Below are positions 1 to 6,430 of a stretch of 29,695 bases of DNA, piece after piece. Within the stretch, counting starts at the first letter, position 1. Each line of letters starts with the position of its first letter. The DNA comes from CBDUBS01 sp965365445 (GTDB lineage: Bacteria > Bacteroidota > Rhodothermia > Rhodothermales > DASSAV01): contig CBDUBS010000020.1 of the NCBI GenBank assembly GCA_965365445.1, forward strand, positions 1 through 29,695. Direction: 5' to 3'. A model generated the notes under the pieces. It was not told the DNA's origin. It was given only the letters and a program-made list of their open reading frames with translations, and did no database searches. A program made the position numbers and the translations under genes.

Positions 1-42
1 ACGAGGAAAGAATAAAGGGCTTCATGGGCGCCTCCGGCGTAT

Positions 43-1389
43 TCACTTCGTGGTTGAGAGCGAGGAAGAAGGGCGCGGGTCGTAGCAGCCCAGACCCATG
101 CTGTAGGGAAACCGGCCGTTCATCCGGTAGGCCACGTATTCCTCATCCGGTTCTTCGAAGGCTCCGACAAACCAGATCCTCCCCTGAGCGTCCGCCTGAG
201 CGCCGCCCATCCCGTAAGCCAGTCGGCCGCTTTTCGTTCTGACCGGGCCGAGATCCTGCCGGACGCCGGACTTGAGGTCGTACGATACCAGAAAGGAAAC
301 CGGCGGCGCCGACGCATCGGTCTCTACCCCGGCCCCGGCATCCAGATCCACGGCGCCGTAATCGAAATCTCCCGCCTGCACCGGCATGTAGTACACTTTC
401 CGCTCCACCTGCGAGATCGTCATGGCGAGGGTTGCCGGAGGGATTTTGAACGGATCCCCTCCCCGGTAATCCGGGGCAGCCACTTGCGTCAGCATATCGA
501 TGCGTCCCTCGGAGCCGTTGTGCACATCGAAACGGAACAGCATGTTGCTGCCCCCGACGATGCCATAGGCGACCTTGTCCACCGGGTCCCACTCGATGAT
601 GCGCCACTGCCCCTTGCGGTCGAGCATCGGGTTAGCCATTGTCCGCGATACATTGGCGATGGGAAGCTGGAGGCTCTCCAGTTCGAACGCCCGGTCCTTG
701 TCGGGATCGTACTTCCAGATCCTTCCGGGCGCGTAACTGCCGTAGACGTTCCCCCGGTCGTCGGTAAAGATCGTCCGGCAAATATCCCAGTTGTCCACCC
801 GCCCCAGGTCAACGGTTCTGTTTTCATCGATGGCGTATTGATACAAATGCCCATCCTCCGCAAGGCCGTAGATCAACCGGCGCTCCTTATCCATCGCCTG
901 CCCAACGAGGCCCCAGAAGGAGCTGATCAGCCCCAACTGCTCCACCCGGCCCGTTTCCATGTGGATTCTGTACCAGTGAGGTCCCCGGTAACTGGCGGCG
1001 TCGATCACCGGGGGCCCGTTATCCTCATCCAGCGTTCCGAAATAGATGTACCCATCCAGCTCCTGCATCTGCACGTGAATCTTGCCCGTCGTCCAGATGC
1101 CTTTGCCTCGCTCTCCGGCAAGTTCGGTAATGTTGGCAAGCAAACGCATCGTCTGCGTTTTCGGGTCGAACTCGTACAGCGTGGCGGCATCCCCATGGGT
1201 GCATAGCCCGACGTATACCTTTCCGTTGGAGCCTACGTACAACCCGCTCCACATCTGGGCGTCCTTGTTCACCCGGCTGAAATGCCAGTGGTCCACTTCG
1301 ACGAACGCGTTCTTGCTCGGCTGGGCGTCGGCGCTTTGCTGCCATGCCGACAGGAATAGCAAGATCGTAAAACGGAATAGCCGGTTCAT
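43..1389 (-). CDS. Exported beta-propeller-like protein of unknown function
   Basis: A 448-residue protein with an N-terminal signal peptide: a short basic start, a hydrophobic core at about residues 5-16 and a likely cut after SADAQ near residue 23. The rest is a series of blade-like units with repeated patterns such as YVGSNGKVYVG, LYEFDPKT, GYIYFGTLDEDNG, LIYGLAEDGHLYQY and GNVYGSYAPGRIWKYDP, as in secreted beta-propellers (quinoprotein or SMP-30-like folds). No catalytic motif or sorting domain was recognised, so the substrate is unknown. It probably acts in the periplasm or outside the cell. The start ATG at 1389 is placed directly before the signal peptide. Upstream lies the integrase relic; downstream the window ends. 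It might be cargo of the lost element or an old resident. Confidence is high for a real exported gene and low for any function. Confidence 0.75.
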   Translation of the reverse strand: MNRLFRFTILLFLSAWQQSADAQPSKNAFVEVDHWHFSRVNKDAQMWSGLYVGSNGKVYVGLCTHGDAATLYEFDPKTQTMRLLANITELAGERGKGIWTTGKIHVQMQELDGYIYFGTLDEDNGPPVIDAASYRGPHWYRIHMETGRVEQLGLISSFWGLVGQAMDKERRLIYGLAEDGHLYQYAIDENRTVDLGRVDNWDICRTIFTDDRGNVYGSYAPGRIWKYDPDKDRAFELESLQLPIANVSRTMANPMLDRKGQWRIIEWDPVDKVAYGIVGGSNMLFRFDVHNGSEGRIDMLTQVAAPDYRGGDPFKIPPATLAMTISQVERKVYYMPVQAGDFDYGAVDLDAGAGVETDASAPPVSFLVSYDLKSGVRQDLGPVRTKSGRLAYGMGGAQADAQGRIWFVGAFEEPDEEYVAYRMNGRFPYSMGLGCYDPRPSSSLSTTK

Positions 1390-1495
1390 GGGCAGTCTCG
1401 GAAAAGGTTGGAAAAGGGCTTCCGGGGTGGCTCGGCACGCTCCCTGTAAAGACGATCCAGGACGGCGTCTCCCTTACCGACCTGCGCGTTATCAT

Positions 1496-1975
1496 ACCAT
1501 GAAAATCCATTCGGCAGCCTCCGTCCAGATGGCGATTGCCGCCCAAGCCGGCTGGAGGGGGCGAAAGAGCGGTGGTCTTACGGGTGATGGGCTTCCGGCA
1601 CGCACCGTTCAGGAAAGCCTGCACATGCTCCGGCTTCACTCGCGCCGTCTCATAGGAGCCCCCTAAATGCTCCACAAACAGCCCGAGAACGCTTCGGTAC
1701 TTCTTGACAGTGTAAGGGCTTAGATTGCTGCGAGTGTCGATGAAAGCCTGTGTAGCGGGCTGTAAGCGGCTGAGATCGCTCGCTGTCTTTGAGGCTTCTT
1801 TCTCCCAAGGGTCATACTTCCCGGCTTCGTACTGTTCGATCAGTGCGTTTAGGCGCTTCTCGGCTTCTCGCTTGACCGTCGTACCGAGTGAGACTTGCTT
1901 GATTTTCGGTTTACGCGTGCTGTCGCAAAAACCGGCGTAGTACCGTCCGCCGTTGCGTTTGTACAGGGTAGCCAT
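1496..1975 (-). pseudogene. Truncated tyrosine recombinase (phage-type integrase), N-terminal part only
   Basis: The reading frame from the ATG at 1975 starts MATLYKRNGGRYYAGF, typical of the arm-binding N-terminus of tyrosine integrases. A core-binding (SAM-like) segment follows at about residues 60-130 (SNLSPYTVKKYRSVLGLFVEHL, VKPEHVQAFLNG). Similarity fades after about residue 135-160. The catalytic half, with the R...HxxR...Y residues, is absent: the frame runs on into the neighbouring gene at 1389, where it is only a shadow. The gene therefore looks deleted after the core-binding domain and should be inactive. It starts about 160 bp beyond tRNA-Cys and points away from it, the usual place of an integrase in a tRNA-targeted island. 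The lower boundary is approximate. Confidence 0.75.
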
Positions 1976-2011
1976 AGCATCATGGGTTGTGCAAAGGCTA
2001 CTGAAACCGGC

Positions 2012-2051
2012 TTTAATGACACTCCGGGCTGTCATTAAAACTGTCATTAAA
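2012..2051. repeat. Three copies of TGTCATTAAA upstream of the integrase relic
   Basis: The 10-mer TTTAATGACA at 2012-2021 is followed by its exact reverse complement TGTCATTAAA at 2030-2039 (8-bp spacer), and again by TGTCATTAAA at 2042-2051. This gives a perfect inverted repeat plus a direct copy with a 2-bp spacer. The block lies 37-76 bp before the integrase start, where arm-type integrase sites, an excisionase site or a repressor operator would be expected. The function is inferred from position only. Confidence 0.6.
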
Positions 2052-2094
2052 CCTGCCCCGGCGCGCCGGAAAAGGGGCTTCCCTGAAACGAAAA

Positions 2095-2124
2095 AGCCCC
2101 TCACGCCATTGGGCGTAAGAGGCT
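2095..2124 (-). terminator. Rho-independent terminator after the tRNA cluster
   Basis: On the minus strand a 13-nt arm AGCCTCTTACGCC pairs with GGCGTGAGGGGCT (two wobble positions) around a short CAAT loop and is followed by a T run (TTTTTC). It begins 8 nt after the CCA end of tRNA-Cys, so it should end the rpmB-rpmG-tRNA transcript. The plus-strand side also ends in a T run, so it may work in both directions. Confidence 0.75.
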
Positions 2125-2132
2125 GTTTTTAC

Positions 2133-2206
2133 TGGAGGTGACGGGCGGAGTCGAACCGCCGTACGAGGTTTTGCAGACCTCTGCCTAGCCCCTCGGCCAC
2201 GTCACC
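2133..2206 (-). tRNA. tRNA-Cys (anticodon GCA), CCA encoded
   Basis: The reverse strand folds as a 74-nt tRNA. The acceptor stem is GGTGACG/CGTCACC with discriminator T and an encoded CCA; the T-arm is GGCGG-TTCGACT-CCGCC. The anticodon loop CTGCAAA reads GCA, and the U73 discriminator is the known identity base for tRNA-Cys. It is the last gene of the cluster, directly before the terminator, and the integrase relic lies beyond its 3' end. Confidence 0.95.
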
Positions 2207-2250
2207 GGCTACGCGCAAGGTACGGAATCTTGCGTTGCTTTGAAACGGGG

Positions 2251-2534
2251 CGCGCCCGGCAGGATTCGAACCTGCAACCTGCGGATTCAGGTTTGTACCG
2301 GTTTCCCGATTCCCCGGACTATCCCTTCACCATGCCCCGGCTTCGGGGTACAGGTGGTGGCCGTCTAGTCTCTACACCTTCCCCGCCCGGCGGGGCTTGG
2401 CTCGGGATTACCATTCCACCAGCGATGGGCTGAACAGGCTTCCCCGAATTTGACCACTTACACTCCGGGCGTTTCCCCCCGGAGGCCCACTCGCCGTAGA
2501 AGTCCGCTGCTCTATCCTATTGAGCTACGGGCGC
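2251..2534 (-). tRNA. tRNA-Arg (anticodon UCU) interrupted by a group I intron
   Basis: Two half-tRNAs lie on the minus strand. Exon 1 (2498-2534, 37 nt) holds the acceptor 5' strand GCGCCCG, the D-arm and the 5' side of the anticodon arm ending GCGGACTTCT. Exon 2 (2251-2287, 37 nt) starts AATCCGC and holds the T-arm GCAGG-TTCGAAT-CCTGC and acceptor CGGGCGC with discriminator G. Joined, they give the anticodon arm GCGGA-CTTCTAA-TCCGC, a regular 7-nt loop with anticodon UCU, and a 74-nt tRNA. CCA is not encoded. The 210-nt insert falls between positions 36 and 37, the site I recall for the group I intron of tRNA-Arg(CCU) in alphaproteobacteria. Genome annotation tools often miss such split tRNAs. 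Confidence 0.93.
2288..2497 (-). ncRNA. Group I self-splicing intron in tRNA-Arg(UCU), IC3-like
   Basis: The insert is 210 nt. It follows a U (last anticodon base) and ends in G, as group I splice sites require. Core landmarks in transcript order are: a P2-like hairpin CTCCGGG...CCCGGAG; the P3/P4 strand AATTCGGGGAAGCC at 2437-2450; the P4/P6 region GGTAATCCCGAGCCAAGCC at 2394-2412; the P7 5' strand in AGAGACTAGACGG at 2361-2373; a P8 hairpin capped CCCCGAAGCCGGGG; and the P7 3' strand in GAAGGGATAGTCC at 2316-2328. GACTA and TAGTC pair exactly for P7. A P9-like hairpin precedes the 3' splice site. The motifs closely resemble cyanobacterial tRNA-Leu introns (subgroup IC3). It is too short for a homing endonuclease and none is present. 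P1 is not clear; a 3-bp UCU/GGG pairing is possible. Confidence 0.92.
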
Positions 2535-2555
2535 CTCTGGTCTTGCATACCCTCG

Positions 2556-2629
2556 TCGGGGCGGCCGGATTTGAACCGACGACCTTCTGCTCCCAAAGCA
2601 GACGCGCTACCGGCCTGCGCCACGCCCCG
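2556..2629 (-). tRNA. tRNA-Pro (anticodon UGG)
   Basis: The 74-nt fold has acceptor CGGGGCG/CGCCCCG with discriminator A, D-stem GCGC/GCGC, anticodon arm TCTGC-TTTGGGA-GCAGA reading UGG, and T-arm GTCGG-TTCAAAT-CCGGC. CCA is not encoded. Its 5' end lies only 7 nt after the stop of the small protein gene at 2637-2807, so it is very likely cut from the same transcript as the ribosomal protein genes. Confidence 0.95.
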
Positions 2630-2636
2630 TGACGCA

Positions 2637-2807
2637 TCAGACCTGCGTCGACTTCAGCTCGCTCTGGATGTTCTCCAGGTGGACCATCTTCGTTTTGAAG
2701 CGGTACTGGCCGTTCTCCTTCTTCTCGGCTACCACGATGCGGGCCATCTTGTTGGCTACCGTGTTCTTCAAACGGTCGGTACGCTGGTTCTTGTTTACTT
2801 TTGCCAT
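2637..2807 (-). CDS. Small basic protein, DUF4295-like, downstream of rpmG
   Basis: A 56-residue lysine/arginine-rich protein starting MAKVNKNQRTDRLKNTV and ending ELKSTQV. In Bacteroidota a small DUF4295 protein of about 50 residues commonly follows rpmB-rpmG; length, charge and position match here, but the sequence match was made by eye. DUF4295 has no established function, and the setting suggests a ribosome-associated role. The ATG at 2807 lies 2 nt after the rpmG stop, and the stop is 7 nt before tRNA-Pro. Overlapping plus-strand frames are shadows. Confidence 0.75.
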   Translation of the reverse strand: MAKVNKNQRTDRLKNTVANKMARIVVAEKKENGQYRFKTKMVHLENIQSELKSTQV

Positions 2808-2809
2808 GA

Positions 2810-2980
2810 CTACTTGATCTCCTTATGTACCGTGTGCTTGCGCAGGGTGGGATTGTACTTTTTCAGTTCGAGCCGCGAGGTCGTGTTGCGGCGGTTCTTC
2901 GTCGTCGAATACCGTGAAGTGCCCGGAGCCTCCGTGCATTCCAGGATGACTTTGATCCGGTTTTCTTTTCCCTTGGCCAT
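2810..2980 (-). CDS. rpmG: 50S ribosomal protein L33
   Basis: A 56-residue protein, MAKGKENRIKVILECTEAPG..., with the family pattern YSTTKNRRNTTSRLELKKYNP and a C-terminal LRKHTVHKEIK, full length for L33. It is part of the large ribosomal subunit near the E site. The first cysteine (in LECTEA) is present, but the zinc-binding CxxC pairs of C+ type L33 are missing, so this is the zinc-free form. It follows rpmB and precedes the DUF4295-like gene. Confidence 0.95.
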   Translation of the reverse strand: MAKGKENRIKVILECTEAPGTSRYSTTKNRRNTTSRLELKKYNPTLRKHTVHKEIK

Positions 2981-3028
2981 GGTAACAACTCCTCAGTGAC
3001 GCAGGCGGTTCTGGAACCCCCTGATAAT

Positions 3029-3265
3029 TCAAACTTTGATGCCGCTGCGGCGCGCCGCGTCGAGCACCGCCTTGACTCCCTTGCGGTTGATCGTCTTGAT
3101 GGTCTGGGCCGTTACGCGCAGCTTCACCCAACGATCTTCCTCCGGCACATAGAACTTCTTGACCTGAAGATTGATGTCGAAGCGGCGCTTGGCCTTGTTA
3201 TTGGCATGGGAAACATGATTCCCGAACATGGGACCCTTTCCCGTCAACTGGTCTCTACGCGACAT
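3029..3265 (-). CDS. rpmB: 50S ribosomal protein L28
   Basis: A 78-residue protein with the L28 signature: N-terminal MSRRDQLTGKGPMFGNHVSHANNKAKRRF, then VKKFYVPEEDRWVKLRVTAQTIKTINRKG. The length is typical. It heads the rpmB-rpmG-small protein-tRNA run on the minus strand, with 48 bp to rpmG. No clear Shine-Dalgarno is seen before the ATG at 3265, as is common in Bacteroidota. The promoter should lie in 3266-3330; I could not assign its elements. Confidence 0.97.
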   Translation of the reverse strand: MSRRDQLTGKGPMFGNHVSHANNKAKRRFDINLQVKKFYVPEEDRWVKLRVTAQTIKTINRKGVKAVLDAARRSGIKV

Positions 3266-3332
3266 TGCACCTACCTGATTAATTCGTTGCTAAGGAGCCG
3301 CTTCCCGGTCGCCCCCTACAGATCATAGATGG

Positions 3333-3351
3333 AAAAAGCCGCGCGGGCGGC
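3333..3351 (-). terminator. Short terminator between comA and rpmB
   Basis: Minus-strand hairpin GCCGC-CCGC-GCGGC followed by TTTTT. The stem is only 5 bp but all G-C. It lies about 120 bp after the comA stop and would separate the lolE-comA unit from rpmB. Confidence 0.5.
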
Positions 3352-3469
3352 CTAAGCCGTAAAATATACGGATGCCGGGCCGGGAAAAGCAACGCTCATC
3401 CCTGTCGAGGGCCTACTTAAAACACAGGCGCCGGGGAATGTTTCGTTGAAAAAGCATCGAACCGCCCTG

Positions 3470-4273
3470 TCATCGGCCGTTGGTCGGGGTTTCGGCGGGG
3501 GCGAGCGGCTTCCCGAGGAATTCGAAAAGGGTATCCGAGCGCAGGCCCAGCCGGAGCGTTTCCAGGGGCAGCACTTCCTCGGGGCTGACGTTACCCAGGT
3601 TGACGTTGGCCCCGGAGTGCCGGATGAACCACACCTGCTGGGCCTTCTGGGGCGCCTCGAAGATGATACGACGCCGGTCGAGGGAATCGACGATCTCATC
3701 GACCAGACCGGAGCGCACCTCCCCGTTCGACCGGAACAGCCCTACCGTGCCGCTCTCACGGGCTTCGCAGATCACCTTCCAGCTTCCGGCTTCGAGCTCC
3801 TCGCGGATGAGCTGCACCCACTTGTATGGGGGCATGATCTTTTCCGCATCCTTCGAGCCGACTTCGCTGAGCACGGTGAAATCCCGGGCGAAATCGGCGA
3901 TGAGTTCGAGTTTGCGGCCGTGGGGCAGCTCCAGCGAGCCGTCGGATATTTCGAGGTGACGGATGCCCAGATGGTCCAGCATCTGCCGGTAGGTAGCCAC
4001 CTGATCGCGGGCGAAAAAGGCCTCGAAAAGCGTTCCGCCGAAGTATACCGGAATGCCGGCCGCCCGGTACTGATCGAGCTTGCGCTTCAGGTTGGGCATT
4101 ATCATCGAGGTGCCCCAGCCGAGCTTGACGATATCGACATAATCCGCCGATACCTCCAGCAGGTCTTCTACCTGACCGGTAGCCAGCCCTTTATCCAGCA
4201 TGAGGGTGAGCCCCTCGTTCCGGGGCTTGGCCGGCCGCTCGGGAAGGCCGATCATCTCGAATTGACGAAGCAT
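3470..4273 (-). CDS. comA: Phosphosulfolactate synthase (ComA family)
   Basis: A protein of about 267 residues with TIM-barrel features of the ComA family: EGLTLMLDKGLA, VDIVKLGWGTSMIM, PVYFGGTLFEAFF, LEISDGSLELP, VLSEVGSKDAE and VNLGNVSPEEVLPLETLRLGLRSDT. The enzyme adds sulfite to phosphoenolpyruvate to make (R)-2-phospho-3-sulfolactate. In archaea this starts coenzyme M synthesis; bacterial homologues (for example Bacillus YitD) belong to sulfolactate metabolism. The symbol is unrelated to the competence regulator ComA. The ATG at 4273 (MLRQFEM) is chosen because similarity starts there; an upstream in-frame extension would overlap the permease gene. It follows lolE by 43 bp on the same strand, so co-transcription is likely. 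No other coenzyme M or sulfolactate gene is in the window, so the end product is unknown. Confidence 0.85.
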   Translation of the reverse strand: MLRQFEMIGLPERPAKPRNEGLTLMLDKGLATGQVEDLLEVSADYVDIVKLGWGTSMIMPNLKRKLDQYRAAGIPVYFGGTLFEAFFARDQVATYRQMLDHLGIRHLEISDGSLELPHGRKLELIADFARDFTVLSEVGSKDAEKIMPPYKWVQLIREELEAGSWKVICEARESGTVGLFRSNGEVRSGLVDEIVDSLDRRRIIFEAPQKAQQVWFIRHSGANVNLGNVSPEEVLPLETLRLGLRSDTLFEFLGKPLAPAETPTNGR

Positions 4274-4316
4274 GGCAACAGGCTGAGAAGCGTGATACGA
4301 GCAGGATAAGGATGGG

Positions 4317-5582
4317 CTACCCTTCCGTCTGCACGGCGCGAGCCGGCTCGATGGCCGCCGCCCGTGCGGCCGGATACAACGAGGCCAGCACGCACAGGCC
4401 GAGCGCAACCGCCACGATCAGGACCAGGTCCACCACCCGAATGGCTACAGGATACGCATCGATCATAAAGGATTCAGCGCCCTGGAGCGGAACCAGTTTG
4501 AAGTATTGTTGAAGCAGCGCCAGCGCCACGCCCGTGACGAGCCCCACCCCGGCGCCCAGCCCTCCGATGAGCAGCCCTTCGTACAGGAAGATGCGCCGGA
4601 TGTTTTTGGGCGAAACGCCCATGGCTTGAAGCACCCCCACATCCCGGCGCTTCTCGATGACCACCATGGTGAGGGAACCCACGATGTTGAAGGCGGCCAC
4701 TACCACGATCAGCATCAAGATGATGTACGCGCCCCATTTTTCGAGGCGCATGACATCGTAAAGCGAGCGTTGCAGATCGTACCACGTCAGCACGTTGAAA
4801 CGCGCCGGGTCCAGCCGGGCCTGCAAGGCGGCTTTTACCGCCCCGGCGTGTTCCAGATCGTCCAGGCGGAGTTCGACGCCCGAAACCCTCCCGGGCATAC
4901 GGAACAGCCGCTGGGCTTCCTCCAGGCTGATGAATACGTGGCTTTCGTCGTACACCGACTCCAGCTCGTAAATCCCTCGCACCTCGAACCGCGAAGGCTG
5001 CGGCGCCCCGAATACCTGCGTGAGCATCCGCTCGATGGACGGAGCGGAGAGCAGAGCCACTTCGCTGCCGGCCATATCGGCTGTGCCGGGCGCCAGCGCC
5101 AGCCGCTGGCCGAGCGACATGCCGACCACCAGACCCGGTACGTTATTCTGCCGCTCGAGGCGAAAGCCCCCGAATCCAGTCTGGTTTACTACCTCGCTCA
5201 CGCCCTGGAAGGCCGCCGGATCCACCCCCCGGACGATGACTACTTTGTTGACGTCGGCGCTGCCGCGGTGCAGCAGAAGCGCCTTTCCCTCGACGTAGGG
5301 GGAGGCATGTTCGACCTCGGGAAGCGCAAGCGCAAGGGCCGCCGGCGAGTCCGCTTCCGCAAACCCCCGGCTATCGACGCTTACGATGCGTACGTGCGGG
5401 TCGAGCGAAACCAGCAGATCGCGCACGAAATCGTAAAAGCCGTTCATCACCGAGAGCACTACGATGAGCGCCGCCACCCCGAGCGCCACACCGGCCACCG
5501 AGATGCCCGTGATGACGGAGATCAGGGTGATCTGTTTCGGGCTTACCAGGTACCGGCGGGCAATGAAAAGGCGGTAATCCAT
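4317..5582 (-). CDS. ABC transporter permease, LolC/LolE family
   Basis: From the ATG at 5582 the protein is 421 residues, starting MDYRLFIARRYLVSPKQITLISVITGISVAGVALGVAALIVVLSVMNGF, the classic LolC/E N-terminus and first membrane segment. A large periplasmic MacB-like domain follows (about 50-270), then three C-terminal segments of the FtsX domain (YIILMLIVVVAAFNIVGSL; LFLYEGLLIGGLGAGVGLV; LVLIVAVALGLCVLASLYPA). The family forms the inner-membrane part of the LolCDE exporter that releases lipoproteins toward the outer membrane. The ATPase LolD is not in the window. An earlier ATG at 5654 adds a region without similarity and was not used. The gene is transcribed ahead of comA. Whether it is LolC or LolE cannot be told; many Bacteroidota have one hybrid type. 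Confidence 0.88.
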   Translation of the reverse strand: MDYRLFIARRYLVSPKQITLISVITGISVAGVALGVAALIVVLSVMNGFYDFVRDLLVSLDPHVRIVSVDSRGFAEADSPAALALALPEVEHASPYVEGKALLLHRGSADVNKVVIVRGVDPAAFQGVSEVVNQTGFGGFRLERQNNVPGLVVGMSLGQRLALAPGTADMAGSEVALLSAPSIERMLTQVFGAPQPSRFEVRGIYELESVYDESHVFISLEEAQRLFRMPGRVSGVELRLDDLEHAGAVKAALQARLDPARFNVLTWYDLQRSLYDVMRLEKWGAYIILMLIVVVAAFNIVGSLTMVVIEKRRDVGVLQAMGVSPKNIRRIFLYEGLLIGGLGAGVGLVTGVALALLQQYFKLVPLQGAESFMIDAYPVAIRVVDLVLIVAVALGLCVLASLYPAARAAAIEPARAVQTEG

Positions 5583-5703
5583 TCTGGCCGGTCGAAGTAG
5601 AGGGTTGAAGGAAAGGCGGTGGGCCCCGGGTAAAATAGCCATCCGGGAGAACAAACCGTATGCTGTACGGTGTACACTCGGTAGATGTTTTTGGTAACCC
5701 CGT

Positions 5704-6426
5704 ATGAAATTCAGGAGGTTCCTTCTACCGTCCGCCCTGCTGTGGGGGTTGCTGATGCTTCCCGCCGCGTATGGGCAAGCTCCCCCCGACAGCCTCCGCC
5801 CCGACCCCTATGCTTCCGGTGCGGGGCTGGCCGTGGTGCTCTCCAACAGCGGCTTCGGCCTCGGAGGGTATTACCGCTATGGCCTGGGTCCTACGCACTC
5901 ACTGGTTCTCGAAACCAGCCTGAGCGCCGGCAAGGACGAGCGCGAGGTGAAGTTCTTCACCTACTTCCGCAGCTACATCCCGAACAAGGCCAACTACCTG
6001 CTGCTGCTCCCGGTGCACGGAGGGGTTCAACGGCGGCTTTTTCGGGACGATATCGAAGATAACTTCCGCCCCTACCTTCAACTGACCGCCGGACCGACGT
6101 TCGGCTGGATGTCGCCTTATTTCAGGGACTGCAACGCCAACGGCAAGTTCGATGAAAACCTGCCGTGCGAAAGCGGTGGAACGGAGAAAACGTACGACGC
6201 CTTTACCGCTTTCCCGAAGGGAAAACCGCGCTTCGGGATGGGCGGGCTCGTCGCCCTGGGAGCGCATTTCGGCTCGGGCGCCCGGGCGGCCCAGGGGGTG
6301 CGTATCGGGTATGCGTTCTCCTACTTCTTCCAGGAAATACCGCTGCTGGAGGCCGACATACAGGGCGGCGTGCAGCAGTATTTCGGAACGCCCACCATCA
6401 CCCTGACCATCGGGCGGCTGTTTTAA
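5704..6426 (+). CDS. Outer-membrane beta-barrel-like protein
   Basis: A 240-residue protein with a signal peptide (basic MKFRRFLL, hydrophobic core LWGLLMLPAAY, cut after GQA). The rest consists of alternating aromatic/hydrophobic strands rich in glycine and tyrosine (GFGLGGYYRYGLGPTHSLVLETSLSAG) and ends in a strand TITLTIGRLF with the C-terminal phenylalanine usual for outer-membrane barrels. A calcium-loop-like stretch DCNANGKFDENL sits near residue 142. No specific family was recognised. It is divergent from lolE and its stop is 4 bp from the stop of ychF. Confidence 0.75.
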   Translation: MKFRRFLLPSALLWGLLMLPAAYGQAPPDSLRPDPYASGAGLAVVLSNSGFGLGGYYRYGLGPTHSLVLETSLSAGKDEREVKFFTYFRSYIPNKANYLLLLPVHGGVQRRLFRDDIEDNFRPYLQLTAGPTFGWMSPYFRDCNANGKFDENLPCESGGTEKTYDAFTAFPKGKPRFGMGGLVALGAHFGSGARAAQGVRIGYAFSYFFQEIPLLEADIQGGVQQYFGTPTITLTIGRLF

Positions 6427-6430
6427 CGGC

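Noticed and set aside
484..1206. A 240-codon plus-strand frame opposite the exported beta-propeller protein
   Set aside because: Antisense shadow; the minus-strand frame has a signal peptide and repeat structure.
1025..1495. Continuation of the integrase frame beyond its core-binding domain
   Set aside because: Below about 1400 it overlaps the exported protein gene in another frame, and no catalytic motifs appear.
2213..2234. CGCAAG/CTTGCG hairpin between tRNA-Cys and tRNA-Arg
   Set aside because: A 6-bp stem without a T run; probably only a spacer or processing hairpin and not a terminator.
2230..2632. Plus-strand frames across the tRNA region
   Set aside because: They lie over tRNA-Arg with its intron and tRNA-Pro and are antisense to these RNAs.
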